Counted from the stretch's first letter, positions 19,894 through 30,575 are shown. The stretch is DNA of 64,000 nt from Weissella confusa (GCA_001436895.1 JQAY01000001.1:155648-219647); one strand, 5' to 3'. Numbers and translations: made by a program. Notes: a model not told the origin generated them from the letters alone.

Positions 19894-21378
19894 ATGATAA
19901 TCGGACAAGGCATTGATGCCCAAATGATTAGTGATGTGACACGATTGGCAGAACGCCGACCAAAGTTTATTGACGTCATTTTGACGCCAGCAGAGCGCGA
20001 GGTTTTTGATAAGCGTAAGGGCAAGCACCAAATGGAGTTCTTGGCTGGGCGCTTTTCAATTAAGGAAGCGTACAGTAAGGCAATTGGAACAGGGATCGGT
20101 GGCGATGTACATTGGCATGATTTGGAAATTGTTCCTAACGAATCTGGACAACCAGTCATGGTTAAGCACCCCAAGCAAGACGAGGCGGTGGCACATATTT
20201 CGATTTCTCATACAGGTGATACCGTACATAGTTCAGTTATTTTGGAGTCGTTGGCTTCTTTACACCAACCGGTCAGTGAGCGTCGTCCAGCGTGGCTTGA
20301 AATTTCAGAGTCAGCGTTGGCCCACAACGTAGCTTATATTCGTGAACTGACCGGCGCCCAACGTTTCTTTGCCGTTGTAAAGGCGAATGCGTATGGTCAC
20401 GGTTTGCCACAAATCGTTAAGGCGGCTGAAAAGGCTGGCGTTGATGGATTTGCCGTGGCAACGATCGATGAAGGTATTTGGTTGCGTCACTTTGGCATTA
20501 AGAAGCCTATTTTTATTCTTGGTGTAACGCCGGCTGAATATGTTAATGATTTGGCGACCTTTGAATTGATGCCCGTGGTTGCAAGCGAAGCCTGGTTGGA
20601 TGAAGCGTTGGCCCTTTTGCCAGCGGATAAAACACTCATTGCTTCAGTTGGTGTTGATACAGGTATGGGTCGCATTGGTATTCGTGACCGTGCTGAACTT
20701 GAGCGCGTTGTCGCAAAGCTAAATGATACAGAGAACGTCGAATTCAAAGCAATTGGGATGCACTTTGCGACCGCTGACGGTGGCAACACGGCTTACTTTG
20801 AGCAACAATTGCAACGCTGGCACGAATTGACGGATGGTCTTGATTTGCCAGATGATATTTGGCGTCACTTAGCGAACTCAGGGACATCATTGTGGCATGA
20901 GCAACCAAGCACGGACTTGGTCCGCGTTGGTGCAGGGATGTATGGCTTTGATCCGTCACAAGGTGAATTGGCCATGCGTGAAATCCAACCGGTGTTGTCT
21001 CTAAAGGCTGAGTTGGTTCACGTGAAGCAAGTTGAAGCAGGGGAATCAATTTCTTACGGCGCAACGTATACAACTTCTGAACCAGAATGGATTGGTACGC
21101 TACCAGTTGGGTATGCCGACGGTTACCCACGTGCGTTGCAAGGCATGACAGCCTTGTTGCCGGATGGTCGTGAAATTGAATTGATTGGTCGCATTGCAAT
21201 GGATCAATTGATGGTCAAGCTACCAGAAGAATTACCGGTGGGAACTGTGGTAACATTGATTGGGTCAGTTGACGACAAGTCAATTACCTTGGTTGATTTG
21301 GCAAACAAGATGGGGACAATTCCATATGAAATTGCAACGGGATTGTCACCACGTTTGCCACGAAAGTTAGTGAAGTAG
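19894..21378 (+). CDS. Fusion of holo-ACP synthase and alanine racemase
   Basis: One uninterrupted 494-codon frame holds two enzymes normally encoded apart. Residues 1 to about 118 are AcpS: Asp8 in GIDAQ and Glu58 in [11 protein letters not shown] are the Mg-binding residues, and HISISHTGD is the family ending. After a linker of about 12 residues, 131-494 are alanine racemase: PLP lysine Lys163 in [10 protein letters not shown], catalytic Tyr388 in [10 protein letters not shown], and YADGYPR. The parts would activate acyl carrier protein and make D-Ala. In related bacteria acpS and alr are neighbours, so the fusion probably arose by loss of the stop and spacer. AGGAGGAAG precedes the ATG. 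Confidence 0.93.
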   Translation: MIIGQGIDAQMISDVTRLAERRPKFIDVILTPAEREVFDKRKGKHQMEFLAGRFSIKEAYSKAIGTGIGGDVHWHDLEIVPNESGQPVMVKHPKQDEAVAHISISHTGDTVHSSVILESLASLHQPVSERRPAWLEISESALAHNVAYIRELTGAQRFFAVVKANAYGHGLPQIVKAAEKAGVDGFAVATIDEGIWLRHFGIKKPIFILGVTPAEYVNDLATFELMPVVASEAWLDEALALLPADKTLIASVGVDTGMGRIGIRDRAELERVVAKLNDTENVEFKAIGMHFATADGGNTAYFEQQLQRWHELTDGLDLPDDIWRHLANSGTSLWHEQPSTDLVRVGAGMYGFDPSQGELAMREIQPVLSLKAELVHVKQVEAGESISYGATYTTSEPEWIGTLPVGYADGYPRALQGMTALLPDGREIELIGRIAMDQLMVKLPEELPVGTVVTLIGSVDDKSITLVDLANKMGTIPYEIATGLSPRLPRKLVK

Positions 21379-21388
21379 AGAGAGTAGT

Positions 21389-21751
21389 ATGGCAAATCGA
21401 CATGATATTAAAAGAGGGGACATCTTCTTTGCCGATTTATCACCGGTTGTTGGTTCGGAACAAGGCGGGCAACGTCCAGTTGTCATTATTCAAAATGACG
21501 TTGGTAATCAACACGCACCGACTGTAATCGTTGCGCCAATCACGGCGCAAATTTCGAAGCCGAAGATGCCAACCCACGTGGGTTTGCCATCTGAGTTAGA
21601 AAATACAGGAATTGCACGCGATTCAGTTATTTTGTTGGAGCAAATTCGTACAATCGACAAGCGCCGATTGCAAGATAAAATCGGTTTAGTTCCCGGGCAT
21701 CTAATTGCCAAGCTTGATCAAGCGTTGGTAATTAGTCTTGGTCTGGTTTAA
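21389..21751 (+). CDS. mazF: MazF/EndoA (PemK-family) endoribonuclease
   Basis: 120-aa sequence-specific mRNA interferase. N-terminal [20 protein letters not shown] and RPVVIIQND are diagnostic, and [13 protein letters not shown] is the conserved C-terminal segment. It starts 10 bp after the alr stop. Firmicutes typically place the antitoxin mazE between alr and mazF; there is no room for one here, and the 74 bp after mazF also hold none. Neutralisation must come from elsewhere or from loss of toxicity. The short spacing implies co-transcription with the AcpS-Alr gene. Confidence 0.93.
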   Translation: MANRHDIKRGDIFFADLSPVVGSEQGGQRPVVIIQNDVGNQHAPTVIVAPITAQISKPKMPTHVGLPSELENTGIARDSVILLEQIRTIDKRRLQDKIGLVPGHLIAKLDQALVISLGLV

Positions 21752-21825
21752 ACACCCTTATTTTGCATAAGGGTGTGTGTAAACTGTTAAAATAATGACA
21801 TTATAAAAAGAAGGAGGGCATACTC

Positions 21826-23154
21826 GTGGAACACTTTAATGTTGGTGTTATTGGTTCAGGACCTGCTGGCTTGTCAGCAGCCTTTCCATTGCAAGCAGCT
21901 GGGCAATCAGTTGTTATTGTTGAAGAGTATCTCTGGGGCGGTACCTGCCCTAATTATGGTTGCGATCCTAAGAAGGTTCTTTTGGCTGCGGTAGAAGCTA
22001 AGGAACAAGCTGAGTGGATGCAACACACAGGTTTGATTGGTCACAATGAGATTGATTGGCCTGCATTGATGGAACACAAGATGGCCTACACGGATCCAGT
22101 TCCTGCACGTAAGATTGCGGGACTTGATGATGCCGGCATTACCCACAAGTATGGTCACGCCTACTTCGTGGATGAGCACACGGTTTCAACTGGTACGGAA
22201 ACGTTTACGGCTGACAAGTGGATTATTGCCACTGGTGCCCGTCCAGCTCGTTTGGAAGTGCCTGGTGACGAATTCTTGCACGACAATGAAGACTTCTTGA
22301 ACTTGCCTAAGATGCCAGAAGAAGTTGCCTTCATCGGTGCTGGATTCATCGCAATTGAATTTGCTGGTATCGCAGCAGCAGCCGGCGCAAAGGTTCACGT
22401 TGTGGCTAAGCACGATGTGATTTTGCGTGAGTTTGATCAAGATTTGACGCAAGATTTGATTGCGCAAATGGAGAGCAAGGGTATCACGTTCCACTGGAAC
22501 TTTGATACAGCTGCTGTTGAAGAAACGGCTGACGGTCGCTTTGACATTGTTGCCGCTGATGGACGTCGTGTCACAAGTGACATGCCATTTATCGCTGCCG
22601 GTCGCGCAGGTAACACTGAAGATTTGAATCTTGAAGCTGCTGGCGTTGAAGTTGCCGGAAACGGTATTAAGGTGATGGCTGATTTGCGCACCACTAACCC
22701 AAACATTTTTGCGGTTGGTGACGTTGCAGAATCACCAGTGCCAAAGTTGACGCCAACTGGTGCCTATGAGGCCCGTTATGTAGCTGGTTTGTTGACTGGT
22801 ACTGAGCCTGAAGAAATTTCATACCCTGCTATTCCAACGATGGTGTATGGTTCACCAAAGTTGGGGCAAGTTGGTATGTCAGCTGTCGAAGCTGAGTCAA
22901 AGGGCATGAAGGTTAACTCAATCGACATGACACCATGGCTAGCATACTGGCGCCACAAGGAGCCAATTGCTAAGGCTAAGGTTGTCTTGAACGAAAAGGG
23001 TGTTATCATCGGTGCGACGGTTTTGAGTGCTGAAGCTGATGAGTTGTTGAACTACTTCACGGTAGCCATCAACCAAAAGCAAGACAAGTGGGCAATTAAG
23101 CACAACTTGTACTCATACCCATCAATCGCATCAGATATGGGCTTCTTTGCTTAA
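21826..23154 (+). CDS. FAD-dependent pyridine nucleotide-disulfide oxidoreductase
   Basis: Glutathione-reductase-like flavoprotein. The FAD Rossmann motif GVIGSGPAGLSAA is at residues 7-19, the redox-active pair Cys41-Cys46 in GGTCPNYGCDPKK, the second Rossmann GAGFIAIEFAG, and the FAD site IFAVGDVAE. The C-terminal interface domain is present but the usual HPT..E motif of true glutathione reductases is not evident, so the substrate (glutathione, CoA-disulfide, other thiols) is open. 442 aa. Ribosome site AAGGAGGG; it has its own terminator. Confidence 0.9.
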   Translation: MEHFNVGVIGSGPAGLSAAFPLQAAGQSVVIVEEYLWGGTCPNYGCDPKKVLLAAVEAKEQAEWMQHTGLIGHNEIDWPALMEHKMAYTDPVPARKIAGLDDAGITHKYGHAYFVDEHTVSTGTETFTADKWIIATGARPARLEVPGDEFLHDNEDFLNLPKMPEEVAFIGAGFIAIEFAGIAAAAGAKVHVVAKHDVILREFDQDLTQDLIAQMESKGITFHWNFDTAAVEETADGRFDIVAADGRRVTSDMPFIAAGRAGNTEDLNLEAAGVEVAGNGIKVMADLRTTNPNIFAVGDVAESPVPKLTPTGAYEARYVAGLLTGTEPEEISYPAIPTMVYGSPKLGQVGMSAVEAESKGMKVNSIDMTPWLAYWRHKEPIAKAKVVLNEKGVIIGATVLSAEADELLNYFTVAINQKQDKWAIKHNLYSYPSIASDMGFFA

Positions 23155-23167
23155 TAGATGTCAAATT

Positions 23168-23203
23168 AACGAGTGATCAGTCTTGCGCTGATTGCTCGTT
23201 TTT
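23168..23203 (+). terminator. Terminator after the oxidoreductase
   Basis: AACGAGTGATCAG pairs with CTGATTGCTCGTT, then T-run. Confidence 0.85.
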
Positions 23204-23283
23204 TACTTACTAAAAAGTGATGTTCACAATTTCTTCACATTTATACGGGAATTCGTTCACTTTTTATACTTACAATAAATTAT

Positions 23284-23417
23284 GTTAAAAAGTTAGTAGA
23301 GAAGCTTTTTAACGCCACAGTGTGTTAACACTGGGCTCTCTCTTGGCAGGTAGAGTGGCTAAGAGGGTGAAAGAGAAATGGTTGTAAAGCATCGGGTGGA
23401 GAGACCCGGTGCTTTTT
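23284..23417 (+). ncRNA. Multi-hairpin RNA candidate before helD
   Basis: Four hairpins follow one another: GTTAAAAAG (23284-23292) with CTTTTTAAC (23305-23313); GCCACAGTGT with ACACTGGGC (23314-23336); CTCTTGGC with GCTAAGAG (about 23339-23365); terminator GCATCGGGT (23389-23397) with ACCCGGTGC (23404-23412) and five Ts. There is no coding frame. It may be an independent small RNA or a terminated leader; helD has a separate TATAAT near 23451. It does not match a riboswitch or T-box that I recognise. Confidence 0.5.
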
Positions 23418-23491
23418 CCATTTACACCGGTTTTCTGGTGAAAAAGCGTTATAATAGTTGAATTGAATATACGAAAGTGAGGGCCGAATAA

Positions 23492-25792
23492 ATGCATGCA
23501 GACCAACCCGCTGAACAAAAGCGGCTCGATAAAGTGGTTGTCGAAATCGACGGGCAACTCGAACGTGCTAAGGAAGCCTATGCGCAAGCTCACTCAGAAA
23601 CACGTGCCGTTGAAGGAAATTATATTGCCAATACATCAATTAATACCTTCGAAGTCGATGACGCGATGGAAACGAACGCCGAAATTCAACAGCAACGTAA
23701 CATCGTGGCTCGTGTAACTGAAACTGAAAATATTATGCGAAAGACGGTCGATACATTAACCATGCTCCGACCTAGTCCGTATTTTGGACGTGTTGATATT
23801 GATGAAGATGGCGATGAAGATACCCTATACATTGGTTTGGCATCGGTGCAGGATAAAATCGGCGATTTTCTCGTTTATGATTGGCGTGCACCGATTAGCG
23901 GAATCTACTACAACGGAACGCTCGGTGCCGTGACGTATCCCACGCCAATGGGTGAACAAGAAGCCGAATTGCTCAAGAAGCGTCAATTTACGATTGAAGA
24001 TGCGCAAATCGTTAACATGTTTGATACCAATGAAACCGTTGGCGATGAAATGTTGCAATATGCTTTGGGACAAGAAAATGATTTGACCATGCGCAATATT
24101 GTGGCGACGATTCAACAAGAACAAAATCAAATTATTCGTGACACGACCAGTGATTTGCTGGTTGTGCAAGGTGTGGCTGGATCTGGAAAGACATCTGCAA
24201 TTTTGCAACGTATCGCGTTTTTGCTGTTCCACGCGCGTGAAGAGTTGAATTCTGACCAAATTGTACTGTTCTCACCTAACCGTTTATTCTCAAGTTATAT
24301 TGCGGATGTTTTGCCATCTTTGGGTGAACGAAACATGCGCCAAGTCACACTGGCGGAATTCTTTAGTGCGCGTCTACAAGGGCTGCAGGTTCAAACGCTG
24401 TTTGAACGTTATGAAATTGGTCACAGTGAAGCGACGACGGCTAGTCTTAAGGTTCGTGAGAAATTGGAAAGTGCGCGCGTTGTTGATGATTTAACAGCCT
24501 TTGTTGAACAACTCACACCAGATACGTTGCGCTTTGACAACATCTACTTTGAAGATGAAGTGTTCTTTGGTAAAGAAGCGATGACACGTGTGTTTGCTGA
24601 GTTCTCAGAGAATTACTCGGTTCGTGAACGTATTCAAATGACACAAAAGCGTTTCATGGAGCGTTTGGAACGTCGTATTGATCAATTGGTCAACGAAGAC
24701 TGGGTGTTGGAAGAGCTGAACAACTTGGACGACCAACAATATCGTGATTTGTTAGGTGACGAACTGGCTGAGCAAGTTGCTGAAGAAGAAGAGATGGGGG
24801 ATGCCATCAACATTGCGGCTAAGCGTTTATTGCAACGTGAATTCCAGGTTGTCGATGATGCGTTGTACAACATGCACTTCTTTGATATTTATAATCAATA
24901 CGGCGACTTTCTGGCTTACATGGCTGAGCATTCTGAGTTGGATACTGAGTGGTGGCTAGCAAAGTGTGACCGCTTCCTCCGTGAGTTGGAGTACCACCGC
25001 ATTGATTTGGAAGATGCGGCACCAATGCTGTTCTTGCGTGATTTGATTACGGGTGGTGGTACGAACAAGTCGATGTTCTACGTCTTCGTTGATGAAATGC
25101 AAGACTACAGTATGGCCCAATTGTTGTACTTGAAGCATGCTTTCCCAGCTGCTAAGTTTACGGTGTTGGGAGATGCTGAACAGGCTTTGTTCCGAGATGT
25201 TGAGACACCGGCAGCTTTGTTGGCTAAGTACAGCCAGGCCTTTAAGGCGACACACCCTAATTTGATTACCTTGAACAAGGCTTATCGTTCAACGCAAGAA
25301 ATTATGGACTTTGCCAAAGCATTGTTGCCAGATGGTGATAACATCATGGCGTTCACTCGACCAGGTGGGAAGCCTAAGCTAATTGTCACGACGGCGGACG
25401 AAGAGGAACAAGTTATTTGGCAGGCTGTCGATGAACTCAAAGCAGACCATCGAACGGTCGCGATTTTGACTAAAACACAAGATCAAGCCGAAGCTGTGGC
25501 CCGCATGCTACGTAAGTATCCTGAGAAGTTCCAATTACTTCAAGCTAGTGATCGCACACGAACATCTAATTTCGTGGTGATGCCAATCTATTTGGCCAAG
25601 GGATTGGAATTCGATGCAGTCATTGGATACGACGTTTCACAAACTAATTATCCAGATAGTGAAGCGACCGGATTGTTATATACCTTGGCATCACGCGCCA
25701 TGCACGCGTTGACGTTGATTAGCGTGGGGCCAGTTTCAGGTTTGATTCGCGACGTGCAAGAGACGTTGGATATTAGTGTTTTAGGCGATTAA
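23492..25792 (+). CDS. helD: RNA polymerase recycling ATPase HelD
   Basis: Superfamily-1 helicase-like motor that removes stalled RNA polymerase from DNA and assists recycling with delta (rpoE lies in this window). The N-terminal arm is a coiled coil (about 1-75); Walker A VVQGVAGSGKTSA lies near residue 226; the DE(M)Q motif VFVDEMQDYS marks Walker B; motif VI-like region VMPIYLAKGLEFDAV follows. 766 aa is normal for the low-GC HelD class I. A TATAAT at about 23451 and GTGAGGG before the ATG support the start. Confidence 0.93.
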   Translation: MHADQPAEQKRLDKVVVEIDGQLERAKEAYAQAHSETRAVEGNYIANTSINTFEVDDAMETNAEIQQQRNIVARVTETENIMRKTVDTLTMLRPSPYFGRVDIDEDGDEDTLYIGLASVQDKIGDFLVYDWRAPISGIYYNGTLGAVTYPTPMGEQEAELLKKRQFTIEDAQIVNMFDTNETVGDEMLQYALGQENDLTMRNIVATIQQEQNQIIRDTTSDLLVVQGVAGSGKTSAILQRIAFLLFHAREELNSDQIVLFSPNRLFSSYIADVLPSLGERNMRQVTLAEFFSARLQGLQVQTLFERYEIGHSEATTASLKVREKLESARVVDDLTAFVEQLTPDTLRFDNIYFEDEVFFGKEAMTRVFAEFSENYSVRERIQMTQKRFMERLERRIDQLVNEDWVLEELNNLDDQQYRDLLGDELAEQVAEEEEMGDAINIAAKRLLQREFQVVDDALYNMHFFDIYNQYGDFLAYMAEHSELDTEWWLAKCDRFLRELEYHRIDLEDAAPMLFLRDLITGGGTNKSMFYVFVDEMQDYSMAQLLYLKHAFPAAKFTVLGDAEQALFRDVETPAALLAKYSQAFKATHPNLITLNKAYRSTQEIMDFAKALLPDGDNIMAFTRPGGKPKLIVTTADEEEQVIWQAVDELKADHRTVAILTKTQDQAEAVARMLRKYPEKFQLLQASDRTRTSNFVVMPIYLAKGLEFDAVIGYDVSQTNYPDSEATGLLYTLASRAMHALTLISVGPVSGLIRDVQETLDISVLGD

Positions 25793-25812
25793 AAAACAGG
25801 TAGTTTGTGCGC

Positions 25813-25841
25813 TTGTTATCGGGTGTAAAAACTCTTACAAT
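25813..25841 (+). promoter_or_regulatory. Promoter of trpS
   Basis: TTGTTA (25813-25818), 17 bp, TACAAT (25836-25841). No T-box-like leader follows before the gene. Confidence 0.7.
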
Positions 25842-25881
25842 GAACAATGACGAATTAGTTTTGACGGGGAACCGTTGATAG

Positions 25882-26916
<1,035 letters not shown>

Positions 26917-26936
26917 TCCTTAGAGGGGTATAAATT

Positions 26937-27866
26937 ATGAGCTATTTGGCAGTCATTGACTTGGGGTCAAACTCAACCCGAATGGTTGTTGAAGAACTAC
27001 AAGCAGATGGCACATTCGTTGAGCTTAAGCGTCGTAAGTTAGATACGCGTTTAGCTGAGGGGATGGATCAAAATGCAGGTGAACTAACTGAAGCGGCAAT
27101 GACACGCGTTGTTGAAGCTTTGATTGAGTTCCGTGATGACTATATGGCATATGAGGGCGTTTCAGTTGTCGGTATTGCGACCGCAGCTGTGCGCGAAGCA
27201 ACGAATCAAGCGGACTTTTTGGACCGTGTGTACCGAGCAGTCGGCGTTGAAATCCGTGTGCTAACGGGTGACCAAGAAGCTTATTACGACTATCTTGGGG
27301 CTGTTTCAGCCTTGGATATTTCAGATGCCTGGTTACTTGATACTGGCGGTGCCAGTGTTGAGCTGGTTGGTATTGAAGAACGTATGGCCGCAAACTTTAT
27401 CAGTTTGCCATTTGGGGCGGTTAACTTGTCAGAAAAGTTCCGTTTGAATGGCGAAGGCAAGATTGAGCCGAGCCTAATTGAGCGTGCCTCACAATACGTT
27501 TCTGATCAATACGATCACTTGCCATGGTTGGAAGACACGACGACGTTGCCAATCATTTTGTTGGGTGGTGCCAACCGCTCATTGGCTCGTCTTGACCGTT
27601 TGCGTCACGGCTTGCCAGCGGATTCAAACTTCCACGGCTATGAAATGACAACGGAATCAGTTTTGAAGACGTTTGATGAAATGGCCAACATGACACATGC
27701 AGAGCGTGCTGAAGTTTTGGGTACAGAAGCTAACCGTGCGGATATCATTATCAGTGGTTTGTTGCCATTGGTAGAGTTGATTTCACGTACTGGCGCTGAC
27801 AAGGTTATCTTCTCAGCATCAGGTGTACGCGAAGGACTTTTGCAAGAGTACCGCATGACACTATAA
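26937..27866 (+). CDS. ppx: Ppx/GppA-family exopolyphosphatase
   Basis: Actin-fold phosphatase of polyphosphate or (p)ppGpp. Phosphate loop 1 IDLGSNSTRMVV (7-18) and loop 2 LLDTGGASVEL are visible, as is the tail motif ISGLLPLVEL. 309 aa corresponds to the short Ppx type with two ASKHA domains and no HD domain. It is probably co-transcribed with trpS and ends at a strong bidirectional terminator. Whether polyphosphate or pppGpp is preferred cannot be told. Confidence 0.92.
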   Translation: MSYLAVIDLGSNSTRMVVEELQADGTFVELKRRKLDTRLAEGMDQNAGELTEAAMTRVVEALIEFRDDYMAYEGVSVVGIATAAVREATNQADFLDRVYRAVGVEIRVLTGDQEAYYDYLGAVSALDISDAWLLDTGGASVELVGIEERMAANFISLPFGAVNLSEKFRLNGEGKIEPSLIERASQYVSDQYDHLPWLEDTTTLPIILLGGANRSLARLDRLRHGLPADSNFHGYEMTTESVLKTFDEMANMTHAERAEVLGTEANRADIIISGLLPLVELISRTGADKVIFSASGVREGLLQEYRMTL

Positions 27867-27905
27867 GAAAAAACGACTAACTCGCTTGCGGGTTAGTCGT
27901 TTTTT
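27867..27905. terminator. Bidirectional terminator after ppx
   Basis: AAAACGACTAAC pairs with GTTAGTCGTTTT, with A-run before and T-run after. A second perfect hairpin, GTGGTTAGTGTCG with CGACACTAACCAC (27915-27951), follows without a downstream T-run on the plus strand. Confidence 0.9.
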
Positions 27906-27974
27906 AGTAGGGCAGTGGTTAGTGTCGGCGCGATAGCGACGACACTAACCACAAAAAAACTTTTAAAGAGCAAA

Positions 27975-28450
27975 ACAAAAACCGCCGGTACGTTGACCCG
28001 CGGTAAACTTTCGTTACGCTTTGCGACACGTAACAAGGAAGACGCTACTCCGCCACCCTGTATTCAATTGTAGATGGACCACCCTAGAAGTTTAATCTGC
28101 AGTTTTAAACGTCTGTCGCTAGGGTATGGTCGCAACCAAACTCACCGTCTCTATCTCTACCGCATCCATGTCTATCTGTTTGAAAAGCAGACCGTGCCAG
28201 GAGCAGCCTTCGAATCGCCGTACATGCTTACGCCTTAAAAAGGTTATCGTACTTTGTCGAAGTAACCGATGCTAATGATCGCAAGAGATGTCAATACATG
28301 ACTTAGGTGTTTATCTCTTTATAAAACAATACGTTAATTATCTTGCGTCATTACTGTGACACGCCCGCATGGAATTTGGTAGGTAGAGTCGTGATAGAGG
28401 TCGAATTAAGAACTTCTTTCAAATCCTTTACCTTCCTTTCCTTTGGTACA
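27975..28450 (-). ncRNA. Structured RNA of about 0.47 kb under a cre site
   Basis: A stretch of 650 bp without credible genes. Read on the minus strand it has a TATAAT (about 28453-28458), then hairpins including AAGAGAT/ATCTCTT, GACC-N2-ACCCTAG with CTAGGGTGGTC, GTTACG/CGTAAC, and a terminator-like ACCGCGGG/CCGGCGGT with TTTTTG. A perfect cre lies just upstream. A 23-codon TTG-started frame follows AAGGTAAAGG but has no independent support. RNase P RNA and tmRNA were considered and rejected. Identity unknown; strand and ends are estimates. Confidence 0.45.
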
Positions 28451-28469
28451 CCATTATATTAACACTGCA

Positions 28470-28483
28470 TGTAAACGCTTACA
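28470..28483. promoter_or_regulatory. cre site (CcpA) before the 28 kb RNA
   Basis: TGTAAACGCTTACA is a perfect, fully palindromic match to TGWAARCGYTWNCW. It is about 12 bp from the minus-strand TATAAT, where it would affect initiation of the structured RNA. Confidence 0.8.
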
Positions 28484-28516
28484 AGGATAAACCCTTGAAA
28501 AAGATGTGATAAATTT

Positions 28517-29575
28517 TTAATAGCGATCAAACGTTGTCACATGGGGCTTTGCGTCAGAATAACCGGCCGCCAAAAGTTCGATAACTGTCAGCATTTGTTC
28601 ATCTGATACCAACTTTGGTGCGTCGTTGACAAGGGTGTCATACACTGAATCGTACACACGACCGTAATCACCGTGAATAGTAGGGATGACCTTTTCAATG
28701 CGATCACCATTTTGGTTGTAGTAAGTGACGACACCGTAATCTTGTGGTGCATCATCCCCAAACCCAGGCAACCCTGGCATAATTCCAGTCTTCAAATCAT
28801 ATTCTTGTTGATCAATATTGTGCTTAATATAAGTACCCTTGGTACCGTGCAAAATCCACTTAGGGTAGGCGACCGCAGCTAATTCGGTTGCTTGTACGGT
28901 TGCTTTAAAGGTATCGCCGTAAAACAAGTTCACTTCGAATTGATCATCAATAGTGGCGCCCGGTTCGCGGGTTGCACGTAAATCGTAAGTGGCACGATCC
29001 GGTGAACCAAACAGTGCGACAATTTGGTCAGCCAAGTGCACACCGTGACCGTACCATGCACCGTCGATAGGCGTCCCCAATTTCACGCCATCATTAGGCC
29101 GATAACGATCCATGTGTAGCTCTAGTTCAACTGGCCGACCAACGTAACCAGCAGCAAGCACGTGTTGAATCGTGAGAAAGTCGCTGTCGAAACGACGATT
29201 CTGGAATGGCATAAAGAACAGGTGACGTTCACGTGCAAGAGTGACGAGTTCTTCGGCTTGAGCTAATGTTTCAACCATCGGTTTATCCACGAGCACATTT
29301 TTACCTGCTAGTAGCAATTGCTTGGCAACTTCATAATGACTAGGAGCAGGGGTGACCACGACGACTAAATCGAGTGAGTCGTCGTTTAGAATGTCGGCGA
29401 TATCGGTTGAAAATTGTGTACCAGTTGTTTCCAACGCAGCTTGTTCGTCAGGTCGCTTGCCCAGCGTGGGCGTGACGACGCGACTAATCTTGAAACGGTC
29501 TTGGCGTTCCATTAAGTAAGGGATGTGGTAGCGGTTCGTGCTTTTACCAAATCCGACGTAAGCAATATTTAACAT
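28517..29575 (-). CDS. Gfo/Idh/MocA-family oxidoreductase
   Basis: NAD(P)-dependent sugar or polyol dehydrogenase-like protein. The Rossmann motif YVGFGKSTNRYHIPY is N-terminal, DKPMVET carries the conserved Lys-Pro, and the C-terminal alpha/beta domain has WYGHGVHLADQI with the family His. The GxGKST and NR-HIPY pattern resembles the YdgJ/YvaA scyllo-inositol dehydrogenase group. 352 aa. GGGAGGAA precedes the start. The true substrate is not known. Confidence 0.9.
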   Translation of the reverse strand: MLNIAYVGFGKSTNRYHIPYLMERQDRFKISRVVTPTLGKRPDEQAALETTGTQFSTDIADILNDDSLDLVVVVTPAPSHYEVAKQLLLAGKNVLVDKPMVETLAQAEELVTLARERHLFFMPFQNRRFDSDFLTIQHVLAAGYVGRPVELELHMDRYRPNDGVKLGTPIDGAWYGHGVHLADQIVALFGSPDRATYDLRATREPGATIDDQFEVNLFYGDTFKATVQATELAAVAYPKWILHGTKGTYIKHNIDQQEYDLKTGIMPGLPGFGDDAPQDYGVVTYYNQNGDRIEKVIPTIHGDYGRVYDSVYDTLVNDAPKLVSDEQMLTVIELLAAGYSDAKPHVTTFDRY

Positions 29576-29720
29576 ATTTGCGTTCCTCCCTGTATACTGT
29601 CAATTTTTGCTGAATAGTGGCCAGAAAGCAACCGACAACTCGTGATGAAAACGGGACAATTTCAAATTTGCGTTTTGACGCGTTATAATTAAGTAACACT
29701 TACAAAATTGGAGAAACGGC

Positions 29721-30566
29721 ATGATTAGTGAATTGAAATCAGAAATATTGCATGAGGTCATTGTGCGCCGACCAGACGACAGCCATAAAGGAACGTTTGG
29801 CCGCGTTTTGCTAATCGGGGGTAACATCCAATACGGTGGTGCAATTTTGATGGCCGCTAGTGCAGTTGTTGGTGCCGGTGCAGGGTTAACGACAGTTGCG
29901 ACGGATTTGATTAATTTGGCACCACTACACACACGTACACCAGAAGCGATGTTTGTGGATTGGCGTAACAACGCTGACTTGATGACGGCAATCGCAAACA
30001 GCGATGTCATCCTAATGGGACCTGGTATGGGGACGGATGGTTTTGCGGTGCAATTGGTGCAACAAGTTTTGCAAGCCGTCACAGAAAATCAAATTTTGAT
30101 TGTTGATGGTTCGGCATTGACGATTATGGCAGAACAAAACATGATGTTCCCGCGTGACACATTCACGATTGTGACGCCGCATCAAATGGAGTGGGCACGC
30201 TTGAGTGGGGTGCAACTGAACTATCAAGCAGAGCACCAATTGAACGAGGTACAACGCCAAATTTTGAACATTGATGTGCTTGTTCTTAAGCAACACCACA
30301 CGATTATCTACACCAAGGATGATCAAAAGCAACTGCAAATCGGTGGTGCCTACCAAGCGACTGGTGGGATGGGTGATGTGCTAGCAGGTACAATTGCTGG
30401 TTTCACGGCCCAATTCAAAGCCAACCCAACTAAGGCTGTACAAGCAGCCGTTTATGCACACTCAGCAATCGCTGAAGAGATGGCAGGGCATAGTTATGTG
30501 GTCAAGCCATCGTTCATTGCTGATTTCTTGCCAAACTACATGGCCCGCATTCAATCAAACCTATAA
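29721..30566 (+). CDS. nnrD: ADP/ATP-dependent NAD(P)H-hydrate dehydratase
   Basis: Repairs hydrated NAD(P)H. Ribokinase-like fold of the YjeF C-terminal family: RPDDSHKGTFGRVLLIGG at the N-terminus, NADGSALT-like DGSALTIM, TPHQMEWARL and the catalytic loop ATGGMGDVLAG near the C-terminus. 281 aa corresponds to the dehydratase alone; the epimerase half (NnrE) is not attached. A TATAAT near 29683 lies between this and the divergent oxidoreductase gene. GGAG stands before the ATG. Confidence 0.94.
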   Translation: MISELKSEILHEVIVRRPDDSHKGTFGRVLLIGGNIQYGGAILMAASAVVGAGAGLTTVATDLINLAPLHTRTPEAMFVDWRNNADLMTAIANSDVILMGPGMGTDGFAVQLVQQVLQAVTENQILIVDGSALTIMAEQNMMFPRDTFTIVTPHQMEWARLSGVQLNYQAEHQLNEVQRQILNIDVLVLKQHHTIIYTKDDQKQLQIGGAYQATGGMGDVLAGTIAGFTAQFKANPTKAVQAAVYAHSAIAEEMAGHSYVVKPSFIADFLPNYMARIQSNL

Positions 30567-30575
30567 TAACGACAC

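Noticed and set aside
23284-23417. T-box leader
   Set aside because: The terminator contains GGGTGG, but the specifier loop and antiterminator TGGNACC are missing and the next gene is helD, not an amino-acid gene.
27975-28450. RNase P RNA or tmRNA
   Set aside because: The conserved GAGGAAAGTCC and other RNase P core segments are missing on both strands, and no tag frame or tRNA-like end with CCA is visible.
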